A DNA stretch of 55,000 nucleotides, taken from NCBI GenBank assembly GCA_905221605.1, contig CAJNDS010002290.1, positions 17,501 through 72,500 of the forward strand. Reading direction: 5' to 3'. Shown piece by piece: positions 20,437 to 27,649 of this stretch. The position numbers and the translations under genes are program-made. The notes under the pieces are model-generated. The model was not told where the DNA came from. It saw only the letters and a list, made by a program, of their open reading frames with translations, and searched no databases. Each line of letters opens with the position of its first letter. Positions within the stretch are counted from its first letter, which is position 1. Source of the stretch: Symbiodinium natans. Its lineage: Eukaryota > Sar > Dinophyceae > Suessiales > Symbiodiniaceae.

Positions 20437-20586
20437 AACCCTAAACCCTAAACCCTAAACCCTAAACCCTAAACCCTAAACCCTAAACCCTAAACCCTAA
20501 ACCCTAAACCCCAAACCCTAAACCCTAAACCCTAAACCCTAAACCCCAAACCCTAAATCCTAAACCCTAAACCCTAAACCCCAAAA
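20437..20586 (+). repeat. CCCTAAA block
   Basis: About 20 units. Confidence 0.95.
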
Positions 20587-20587
20587 G

Positions 20588-20684
20588 CCGAACTGTGGGA
20601 CCCCGAGCATGCTGAAGTCTGTGCCGAGGCAGATGACGTGCGTGACATGGTTGTGGAACGGTGTGAGGCCTTCTGGGAGTCTGG
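20588..20684 (+). CDS. Short acidic exon between telomere blocks
   Basis: From CCCAAAAG|CC to GAGTCTGG|GTTTAGGG, 97 nt. It reads ELWDPEHAEVCAEADDVRDM then VVERCEAFWES. C-block directly upstream, G-block directly downstream. No family recognised. Confidence 0.45.
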
Positions 20685-21250
20685 GTTTAGGGCTATGGGG
20701 GTTTAGAGGGTTTAGAAGGTTTATGGGTTTATAGGGTTTATAGGGTTTATAGGGTTTTTTAGGGTTTATAGGGTTTATAGGGTTTATAGGGTTTATAGGG
20801 TTTATAGGGTTTACAGGGTTTATAGGGTTTATAGGGTTTAGAAGGTTTCTAGGGTTTATAGGGTTTATAGGGTTTATAGGGTTTATAGGGTTTATAGGGT
20901 TTAGAAGGTTTATGGGTTTTATAGGGTTTTATAGGGTTTTATAGGGTTTTATAGGGTTTATAGGGTTTATAGGGTTTATAGGACTTGTAGGGTTTATGGG
21001 GTTTATAGGTTATAGGGTTTATAGGGTTTATAGGGTTTATAGGGTTTATAGGGTTTATAGGGTTTAGAAGGTTTATAGGGTTTATAGGGCTTATAGGGTT
21101 TATAGGGTTTGGAAGGTTTATGGGGTTTTATAGGGTTTTATAGGGCTTAAAGGCGTTGGGTTGAGGGTTTATAGGGTTTATAGGGTTTAGAAGGTTTATG
21201 GGGTTTTATAGGGTTTTATAGGACTTTGGGTTGAGGGTTTAGGGTTTTGG
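20685..21250 (+). repeat. Telomere-variant array of TTTATAGGG nonamers
   Basis: About 55 units in which the heptamer has been replaced by TTTATAGGG, with sub-variants TTTAGAAGG and TTTTATAGGG recurring in register. A higher-order pattern is visible. Confidence 0.95.
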
Positions 21251-21434
21251 GGTTTGGTGAGGTTCAGGGTTCATGGTTTTGGGATACTGCCCTCTGTGTA
21301 GGCTATTGTTGCGGTGAGACGAGTGAAGATGCGTATGTGTTGGTTGTGTGTCGGTGTGGACAGGACTCTGTGGCCATAGATCGGGTGAAATTGGTCAAGC
21401 ACCTGGGCATCACTCACTGGCATGTAACAATGTA

Positions 21435-21482
21435 GCCTAAAACCTACACCCTAAACCCTAAACCCTAAACCCTAAATCCCTA
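21435..21482 (+). repeat. Short CCCTAAA block
   Basis: About six units. The island 21483-21613 that follows is flanked by TTTAGGG at its 3' side; no convincing frame. Confidence 0.88.
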
Positions 21483-21613
21483 CAAGCATTTGTTTCCGAC
21501 AAGCCTGACACGTTGGGGGCTCCTCTCCACAGTTGCAGTTTGCGTGACGTGTCTCCGCAAAGTCAACTTCTGCGGGTAGACCTAGCACCTAACCTGACAC
21601 GTAGGTGGCTGTA

Positions 21614-21654
21614 GGTTTAGGGTTTAAGGTTTAGGGTTTAGGGTTTAGGGTGTA
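21614..21654 (+). repeat. Short TTTAGGG block
   Basis: Five to six units. Confidence 0.9.
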
Positions 21655-21756
21655 GATGAAGTGTTGTGAGCCAGGCAGGGGAGGAGGCAAAATGTACTCG
21701 TAGGGCCGAGCGACACAGACTTCGCATCTTGTGGTTCATAGGAGGTGAACCGGATA

Positions 21757-22000
21757 CTCTAAACCCTAAACCCTAAACCCTAAACCCTAAACCCTAAACC
21801 CTAAACCCTAAACCCTAAACCCTAAACCCTGAACCCTGAACCCTAAACCCTCTACCCTCTAAACCCAAAACCCAAAATCCAAAACCCCTAAACGCCCCTT
21901 TAAACCCTAAACCCTAAACCCTAAACCCTAAACCCTAAACCCTAAGCCCTAAACCCTAAACCCTAAACCCCAAACCCCAAACCCCAAACCCTAACCAACC
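21757..22000 (+). repeat. CCCTAAA block
   Basis: About 32 units with an internal diverged stretch near 21846-21900. Confidence 0.95.
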
Positions 22001-22003
22001 AAG

Positions 22004-22098
22004 GCATGCCGGCGGCTCACTTCTTTCCGCTTTCGTCACGCTGAGCAGTGTAGAGGAGGCCCTGAGCCTGCAGTTTTCGAGGTCTCAACCCCGTTTGG
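22004..22098 (+). CDS. Short exon between telomere blocks
   Basis: From CCAACCAAG|G to GTTTGG|GTTTAGGG. It reads HAGGSLLSAFVTLSSVEEAL then SLQFSRSQ. An earlier donor at GAG|GTCTCA (22081) is equally possible. Function unknown. Confidence 0.4.
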
Positions 22099-22241
22099 GT
22101 TTAGGGTTTAGGGTTTAGGGTTTAGGGTTTAGGGTTTGGGGTTTAGGGTTCAGGGTTTAGGTTTAGGGTTTGGGGTTTGGGGTTTGGGGTTTGGGGTTTA
22201 GGATTTGGGGTTTGGGGTTTGGGGTCTGGGGTTTAGGAGGT
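22099..22241 (+). repeat. TTTAGGG/TTTGGGG block
   Basis: TTTAGGG units passing into a run of TTTGGGG. Confidence 0.94.
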
Positions 22242-22482
22242 CTCAACCCTGGTTTTTGGTGATTCGTGTTAAAAGGGCTTCGTCGATTTTGCGGGGTGTA
22301 TGGTTGAGTTCACCCCGTTTCAGAAATTATGTATGGAAAGGATTCATCTTATTTTTTGGGTCTGCAAGGGGTCCCATGTTTTTAGGGTTTGGTTGTCTGC
22401 TGGGCGTGGCCCAGAGCGATGCTCTTGATCTTCCGGTTGGGTTCTGCTGGCTACCTGTGGCAAATGGGCAGTGTCCTGGAGC

Positions 22483-22536
22483 CTAAACCCTCGCCCTAAA
22501 CCCTAAACCCTAAACTGTGAACCCTGAACCCTACAC
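22483..22536 (+). repeat. Short CCCTAAA block
   Basis: About six units, diverged. Confidence 0.82.
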
Positions 22537-23139
22537 GGACCAAAGGTCTTGGACGTGGAGTCGTGGAGGTGATTGTGATTGTTTGGGGCTTCGGGTGTGA
22601 GTTTTAGGGCCTTTGCATGCTCCCATGCTTACATCGGAATGCAAGCATGCCGGAAGAATGGGTCTGGAGGCTCTAAGGGATGGACCATAGAAAGGAATCC
22701 TTACGAAGGCAGCCGGCCATATGGCTGCTTTGGGGGCAGTGATTTTTTTGGACAACTACTATGTATGCGTGTAGTACGTGGTGCTTGATGGTGTGGCATG
22801 GTGTTTAAAGCAACATGTATGTTTCTTGTGTTCGTTCTAATGGTTGATGTTCTGTGTTGTAACGTGTAAAGATTTCAGTTCAATGTACAGTAGTGCACAT
22901 GCATGTAATGAAAAACAGTGCAATGTATATAGCTTCAGTGGAAAGCACAATGATGTGATGAAAGGTGAGGGGTGTGTGTGTGAGAGAGAGAATGTGTGTT
23001 TGTACGAAGTCTACGCACTGCAGGTGTGAATGTATTAACGTACTAGTTGAGGCATGCATGTATCGCTATGCGTTCGTGCTTACGTGCCTTTGCTGCAGAC
23101 ACGTGTGTACCTCTGCTGCATACACAGAATCTACAACAA
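22537..23139. other. Unique sequence, TG-rich, no gene called
   Basis: A/T- and TG-rich with short open frames only (for example 22844-23029). Nothing I can support. Confidence 0.4.
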
Positions 23140-23190
23140 CCCTAAACCCTAAACCCTAAACCCTGAACCCTAAACCCTAAACCCCAAATT
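23139..23190 (+). repeat. Short CCCTAAA block
   Basis: About seven units. Confidence 0.9.
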
Positions 23191-23240
23191 CCGCACCCTG
23201 AGCCGTGCCCCAAGCTCCACAGCCCTGCCAGGCTCGGCAG

Positions 23241-23323
23241 GTCACGCAACAACTCGACGGCGCCAAGGTCCGGGGCCAGGCACAGGAAACAGGGATGCGG
23301 TGTGTTGCAGTTGCAACTCATGA
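23241..23323 (+). CDS. Possible exon between telomere blocks
   Basis: After GCTCGGCAG the frame reads VTQQLDGAKVRGQAQETGMR and is open to the TTTAGGG block. Helical, polar. Candidate early exon of the zinc-finger gene downstream; phase not verified. Confidence 0.3.
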
Positions 23324-23329
23324 GGGTCT

Positions 23330-23395
23330 AGGGTTTAAGTTTAGGGTTTAGGCTTTGGGGTTTAGGCTTTAGGGTTTAGGGTTTAGGGGGTTCCC
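23330..23395 (+). repeat. TTTAGGG block, diverged
   Basis: Eight to nine units. Confidence 0.88.
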
Positions 23396-23472
23396 GTAGG
23401 CTGAATTTGGACCCGGGCTTCTTCAGGATGTGCTCAGCCATGTGCTGCTTGTTTGTTTCCTCGGGTGCAGCC

Positions 23473-23547
23473 TCCCTGAACCCTGAACCCTAAACCCTAA
23501 ACCCTAAACCCTAAACCCGAAACCCTAAACCCTAAACCCTAAACCCC
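23473..23547 (+). repeat. CCCTAAA block
   Basis: About ten units. Confidence 0.93.
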
Positions 23548-23556
23548 GCTTGCCAG

Positions 23557-23665
23557 ACAAGTGAAGCAAAGCTCGCCACGTTCCAAAGAACACTGTCAGA
23601 GGTCCTAGCAGCCAGCGTGGCGCGGAACCAGGGACAGGGTCGCGTGAAGGAGCCATCTGATTCAG
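23557..23665 (+). CDS. Exon of the putative CCCH zinc-finger gene
   Basis: From CTTGCCAG to ATTCAG|GTTTCGGG. It reads TSEAKLATFQRTLSEVLAAS and continues through a polar, basic stretch. C-block upstream, G-block beginning exactly at the donor. Assignment to the downstream gene rests only on position and strand. Confidence 0.45.
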
Positions 23666-23786
23666 GTTTCGGGTCTAGGGTCCAGGATTTAGGGGGTTTC
23701 GGGTTTAGGGCTTGGGCTAGGGTTTAGGGTTTAGGGTTTAGGGTTTAGGGTTTAGGGTCTAGGGTCTAGGGGGTTAGGGTTTAGGG
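23666..23786 (+). repeat. TTTAGGG block as probable intron
   Basis: Starts at the donor of the upstream exon. Its last unit supplies the TTTAG acceptor for the exon at 23785. Variants TCTAGGG present. Confidence 0.9.
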
Positions 23787-23830
23787 CGAAGAAAGATGGC
23801 ATGAGGAGACCTGCATGTTCTTCTTGGAGG
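23785..23830 (+). CDS. Exon with the first half of a CCCH zinc finger
   Basis: Reads GEERWHEETCMFFLEG after a TTTAG|G acceptor formed by the telomere repeat. If spliced at GAGG|GC (23831) to GAG|GGAGC (24864), the product has C-x7-C-x5-C-x3-H, a canonical CCCH finger. GGAGGG is present at both junctions. The frame is open further, to about 23870, so an unspliced form is possible. Confidence 0.5.
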
Positions 23831-23895
23831 GCAAATGCCAGAGACCTTTGGCCGCACATCCTCCGCCCCCCCCCCCCCCCTTTCCACATCACTCT

Positions 23896-23936
23896 TTAGG
23901 GTTTAGGGTTTAGGGTTTAGGGCTGAGGGTTGAGGC
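23896..23936 (+). repeat. Short TTTAGGG block
   Basis: Four to five units. Confidence 0.88.
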
Positions 23937-23944
23937 TTCTTCAG

Positions 23945-24095
23945 CCGGCGTGGAAAGCTAACCTCCAGGCTGTGAAGCTTCCGATTGACGGCCAGATGCT
24001 TGCCACTCAGGAGGGCAGAACTGCCAATACCTCCACGACGACAAAGGTCGAGGCGCTGCAGCGTGACATTTTCTCTCTCTCGCCTCTGCAACTAG
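23945..24095 (+). CDS. Possible exon, alternative or intronic
   Basis: Clean frame between CTTCTTCAG and CAACTAG|GTAGAG. It reads PAWKANLQAVKLPIDGQMLA and continues to SLSPLQL. It lies between the two halves of the proposed zinc finger. It is therefore an alternative exon, evidence against that junction, or a non-coding open frame. Confidence 0.4.
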
Positions 24096-24256
24096 GTAGA
24101 GTCTGGGGATGTGTAACATGTTCCCTTATTGGGTTTCAGCAGATCAGATGTAGGAATGTTGTTCGGAGGGTTTGAAGGGCCATCCTAGGCAACTGCAGGT
24201 CATTTTGCTGGGGGAGAGCCAAGGCAACCAATGGCCGTCTGCCGACGCTGAGTGAA

Positions 24257-24378
24257 GCCCTAAACCCGAAACCCTGAACCCCAGACCCTAGACCCTAGGC
24301 CCTAGACCCAAGACCCTGGACCCTAAACCCCGAACCCTAAGCCCCTAAACCCTTATGGTCTACGCCTAAGCCCTAAGA
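24257..24378 (+). repeat. CCCTAAA/CCCTAGA block, strongly diverged
   Basis: Mixed CCCTAAA, CCCTAGA, CCCAAGA and CCCGAAA units. Confidence 0.82.
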
Positions 24379-24484
24379 TTCGCGCGCCACGTGCCAGCGG
24401 AGGTAGCGGCCGTCGTCTGCCGCCCTGCCGCTTCTTTGCCGCAGGCCTGCCTGCGTTGGGATGGCAGCAGCTTTAGTAGTCCTA

Positions 24485-24600
24485 GGTAGGATAAGGGGGA
24501 CCCTTAACAAGGAGCCCTTCTTAAACCTTTTCTGGCTCTCTTTAACAGGGACCTTATTGAGAGGGTTTATGTCCCCAAGGGTCCCCCCAATCCTATCCCC
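24485..24600. mobile_element. Small inverted-repeat element (MITE/introner-like)
   Basis: The left end GGTAGGATAAGGGGGACCCT and the right end AAGGGTCCCCCCAATCCTAT (24579-24598) are inverted copies over about 20 bp. The element is roughly 115 bp with no coding capacity, inside the inferred intron. Confidence 0.6.
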
Positions 24601-24677
24601 GATTTAGGTCTTGTGAAGGATCTGTATGAAACCTCGGGCTCCACCCTGTACACATCCCTTCATCTGGCATCTGGGGT

Positions 24678-24803
24678 TAACCCTAAGCCCTGAGCCCTAA
24701 GCCCTAAACCCTAAACCCAAAACCCTAAACCCTAAACACAAAACCCCAAACCCCAAACCCCAAACCCCAAACCCTAAACCCTAAACCCTAAACCCTAAAC
24801 CCA
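24678..24803 (+). repeat. CCCTAAA block with CCCCAAA and CCCTAAG variants
   Basis: About 17 units, ending 24 bp before a TTTCAATTGCAG acceptor. Confidence 0.93.
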
Positions 24804-24863
24804 TGAAGAAGGTCTTTCAATTGCAGCCCCTCCACACTATCCAAACTCCCTCGATCCCTGGAG

Positions 24864-24914
24864 GGAGCTGCTCCCGCGGCGAAAGCTGTAAGTTCTCGCA
24901 TGAGAGGCTGGGGG
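24864..24914 (+). CDS. Exon with the second half of a CCCH zinc finger
   Basis: Reads GSCSRGESCKFSHERLG: C-x5-C-x3-H, the last three ligands of a CCCH finger. The 5' end may instead be 24827 after TTTCAATTGCAG, adding PLHTIQTPSIPG. The 3' end runs into a TTTAGGG block. A GTAAGT motif inside the exon (24888) could be a cryptic donor. Confidence 0.55.
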
Positions 24915-25023
24915 GTTTAGGGTTTAGGGTTTAGGGTTTAGGGTTAGGGTTTAGGGTTTAGGGTTTAGGGTTTAGGGTTAGGGTTTAGGGTTTAGGATTT
25001 AGGGTTTAGGGTTTCGGGGTTAG
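24915..25023 (+). repeat. TTTAGGG block as probable intron
   Basis: About 15 units including two GGGTTAGGG. Ends GGGGTTAG|GCGGCC, an acceptor formed by the repeat itself. Confidence 0.92.
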
Positions 25024-25092
25024 GCGGCCCTGGAGCGCAAACCCCGGAGGTCTGGTGAAGCAGAGCCGGATGAGCAGGAGAGCTGGAATCAG
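25024..25092 (+). CDS. Exon of the CCCH/Lys-Glu-rich gene
   Basis: Reads AALERKPRRSGEAEPDEQES then WNQ, in phase 0 from the GTTAG acceptor. The donor is ambiguous (ATCA|GTG or later). A TTTAGGG block follows. Confidence 0.45.
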
Positions 25093-25099
25093 TGTTTTC

Positions 25100-25153
25100 A
25101 GGGGTTTAGGGTTTAGGGTTTAGGGTTTAGGGTTTAGGGTTTAGGGTTTAGGG
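25100..25153 (+). repeat. TTTAGGG block
   Basis: Seven units. The remaining intron to 25369 is unique. Confidence 0.93.
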
Positions 25154-25369
25154 AGGGAATCTTAGAGTGTTCAGACCGGAGCCCAGACGCATGACGCCTG
25201 ATACTCAGAGTATACTGCCGTGTGGTCGTGGGGTGACGGAGTCTGCCTGAGTCTCTTCTTGCCAAGGGATATAGCCTAAACGGGTCCCCAAAACCTAAGG
25301 GTACAACCTGAAGGACTCCAGGTACAACCCCTAGATCTTGCCTTCCGCGGATGTTCGGCAGTTGGACAG

Positions 25370-25981
25370 GCTGAAGAGGAGAAGCTCCTGGGAAGCACGT
25401 TGGGCAAGAGCGAGCCGGAAGAGCATCGAAAAGGGAAGCTTGGCAAGAAGGAGAAGTTTGAGAAGCCGGAGAAGAAGGAGCAGCCGGAGAAGCCGGAGAA
25501 GAAGGAGAAGCCGGAGAAGAAGGAGAAGCAGGAGAAGAAGGAGAAACCGGAGAAGAAGGAGAAGCTGGAGCAGAAGGAGAAGCAGGAGAAACCGGAGAAG
25601 AAGAAGCAGAAGAAGAAGCAGGAGGACGCCCCCGCTTCGGCATCGCTAGCCGAGTTGAGCCCAGGGCTGGATCGAGAAGATCCGGCCGCCGACTTGCCAA
25701 CTCAGGCACGAGCCAGCAAGAACTCCAAAGCCAGCAAGGGCAAAGCCAAGAAGGCACTCAAAAGCAGCGGGGAGGGAGGCAAGGGAGCAAGGGGAGAGGG
25801 TGATCCTCCAAAGGCAGCGAAGCGGAAGTCTGCAGCCAGAGTGGGTGACGGGACACCCGAGACACCCTTGCCAGAGCTGCTCGCCGATGACGGCGAGGAG
25901 CCAGTGAGAAAGCGGAAGAAGGGTAGGCGGCCCGTCGCGTCCGTCCAAGATCCCGACAGTGCCAGGCCCAAGCACGCACAG
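25370..25981 (+). CDS. Lys/Glu-rich exon of a basic nuclear-type protein
   Basis: The frame opens at TTGGACAG|GCTGAAGAG, phase 0, and encodes AEEEKLLGSTLGKSEPEEHR. An array of KPEKKEK-type pentamers and hexamers follows (25440-25625), then a linker with alternating basic and acidic blocks (KAAKRKSAARVGDG, VRKRKKGRR). Multiple K/R clusters suggest nuclear localisation or nucleic-acid binding. It is probably the main exon of the gene whose upstream exons carry a CCCH finger. The 3' end at CACAG|GAC was chosen because CAGGAYGT occurs at both splice junctions and both sides are phase 0, which gives a GA-AG intron. Without splicing the frame would stop at 26179. Lys-rich histone-like proteins are an alternative reading, but the K/E periodicity is not typical of them. 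Confidence 0.65.
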
Positions 25982-26204
25982 GACGTCGAGGACAAAGGGC
26001 CGCAAGAGACTGCAACATACGGCCACACAAATGCAGCATTTGCCCTGGTTGAAATATCGAAGCCTTGCGATCTTAAAGCTGACCTTTCGCAAAGTGCACA
26101 GGGATGCCGTTGGGGACGTCGGCCTTTGAGGGGATCGGGTTTTGGTGTCACATGCTGTCCCAGTTGTATCCTGAAGTGACGGCTGTGTGTGCTCCCCTGA
26201 GCAG
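25982..26204 (+). other. GA-AG intron
   Basis: Bounded by CACAG|GACGTC and GAGCAG|GATGTG. Direct repeat CAGGAYGT at both ends, as reported for dinoflagellate introns. No telomere repeats inside. Confidence 0.6.
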
Positions 26205-26309
26205 GATGTGCCAGCCAAGGCGCGCAAGCGTCTAAAGGCCAAGAAGAGGACGAAGGCAAGCCCCGCAAGCCGTCGGAAGTCGGCAGCAAAGTCCAGGCTC
26301 AAGAAGTGA
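26205..26309 (+). CDS. Terminal basic exon of the Lys/Glu-rich gene
   Basis: 34 codons plus TGA: DVPAKARKRLKAKKRTKASP then ASRRKSAAKSRLKK. Extremely basic tail consistent with nucleic-acid binding. Phase 0 matches the preceding exon. Confidence 0.65.
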   Translation, partial: DVPAKARKRLKAKKRTKASPASRRKSAAKSRLKK

Positions 26310-27250
26310 AAGGCACAAAGAAGATGATGACAGAAGCAGCTCCTGCCAGTGCTCCAAGTCCCAGGTGCCCACTGCCCCTCCTGCAGCTTGAGATCTGCGC
26401 CCTCCTGGCGGTTCCAGCACTGCGCTCCGACGGAGAGTGCATCTGCGCATCGGACGAACTCTTAGATTCTGCCCTGCTTCCCGCAAAGAGCGGAAAGAGC
26501 GGAAAGGAAGTTAGGGCGGCCCACATCTCCGAGAGTCTCCGACGGCGTGGCAGCGAATGTCGGTTCGAGTCCCGGCATCCAATCGCTGCTTGGTGTGGCT
26601 GGCTTGCCCATCTGCTAGTTTCTGTATATGTTTGAAAAAGGTTTATACCATGTGTATGTATTCCTGTTCTTGGAATGTTTGAGGAGCCTATCTACCCGTA
26701 GAGCGCGGTGATACAACAGAGAGCAGACCACTGCTGGGTATGACGACATGCGCCAGCAAGTCGTGTGCCGCTTTTGAGAAGAGCGGCAAGTGTGATAGTT
26801 TCGGCTCGTGGGTTATCATCGGGTCTAGGGTTCAGGGACCTCTTTTTCGGGCTTTCTTGGGCGTTTAGAGTTTAGGGCATTGTTGGGTGTGATGATGCTT
26901 GTTCCAACGCCGTGTTTGGATCTTGGTCTGGGGTTTTCGATGAAGCCTTGTGAATCCCCCACCCCTCTGCCCGCCTCTTCCGCTCCGCAACCAAAGCCCC
27001 GGACCTCCGACCTCATCCCTTTCCCTTCCTCACCCGTTCTTTTTCGGCCTTTGAGCAAGCGACAAGACTTTGACCTACGGCTCAAAGGCGGACATTGTGA
27101 AGGATTCATGCCGATGATATACGGGCAGTTAATTCACAAACTGTTGGTTGCAACAAGTGGCAGACAGTTGAAGCAAGCATTGAAACGTTTCTGGGTCGGA
27201 CACCTCTCAAGATGACAGGCGGGAAGCTTGTGCTGGCGCTGGTGTCTAAA
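26310..27250. other. Downstream region, no gene called
   Basis: Contains a GGTTCGAGTCCCGG motif (26563-26576) resembling a tRNA B box, but no cloverleaf (see rejected list). Open frames on both strands around 26825-27215 lack features. Confidence 0.3.
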
Positions 27251-27362
27251 CCAGGAACCCTAAACCCTGAACCCTAACCCTAAACCCTAAACCCTCAACC
27301 TCCTAAACCCAAAACCCTAAACCCTAAACCCTCAACCTCCTAAACCCAAAACCCTAACCCTA
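27251..27362 (+). repeat. CCCTAAA block, left flank of the LTR element
   Basis: Diverged CCCTAAA, CCCTCAA and CCCAAAA units. The last five bases, CCCTA (27358-27362), match the five bases after the right LTR. Confidence 0.9.
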
Positions 27363-27649
27363 TGCGGAGCTGCAATTGGTATTGTAGAAAGGAGTTAGTG
27401 TTGGAAGTTGGAAGGGTTAATGAACCCGGTAATCGTATTTGGCTCAAGATGGGCTTGAACAGAAAGCCACAAGTTCAAAAAGTAGTGCCTGGGTTCTTAG
27501 GGTTTGGTAAGGGTGTGGATTCCTTCCCCCTTTCCTTCCCCCCTGGGTTGCTCTTATCCGTGTTCTTGGTTGTTTCTTGGTTCGATCTGGGAAATATAAG
27601 TTCAGGGCGATTAGGGGAGTTGATTTCCTTCCTTGGTTGTCCCCCCGTA
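27363..27649 (+). repeat. Left long terminal repeat (287 bp)
   Basis: One base longer than the right copy: AATCGTATTTGG here, AATCTATTTGG there. Contains TTTGGCTCAAG followed by ATGG at 27438-27452. Confidence 0.9.

Noticed and set aside
26563-26576. GGTTCGAGTCCCGG, resembling a tRNA B box
   Set aside because: T-arm pairing fails at two positions and no acceptor stem, D arm or A box could be drawn.
27362-27364. ATG at the very start of the giant ORF
   Set aside because: Formed by the junction of the target duplication (CCCTA) and the LTR (TG), so it cannot be the element's own start; 27449 or 27716 preferred.
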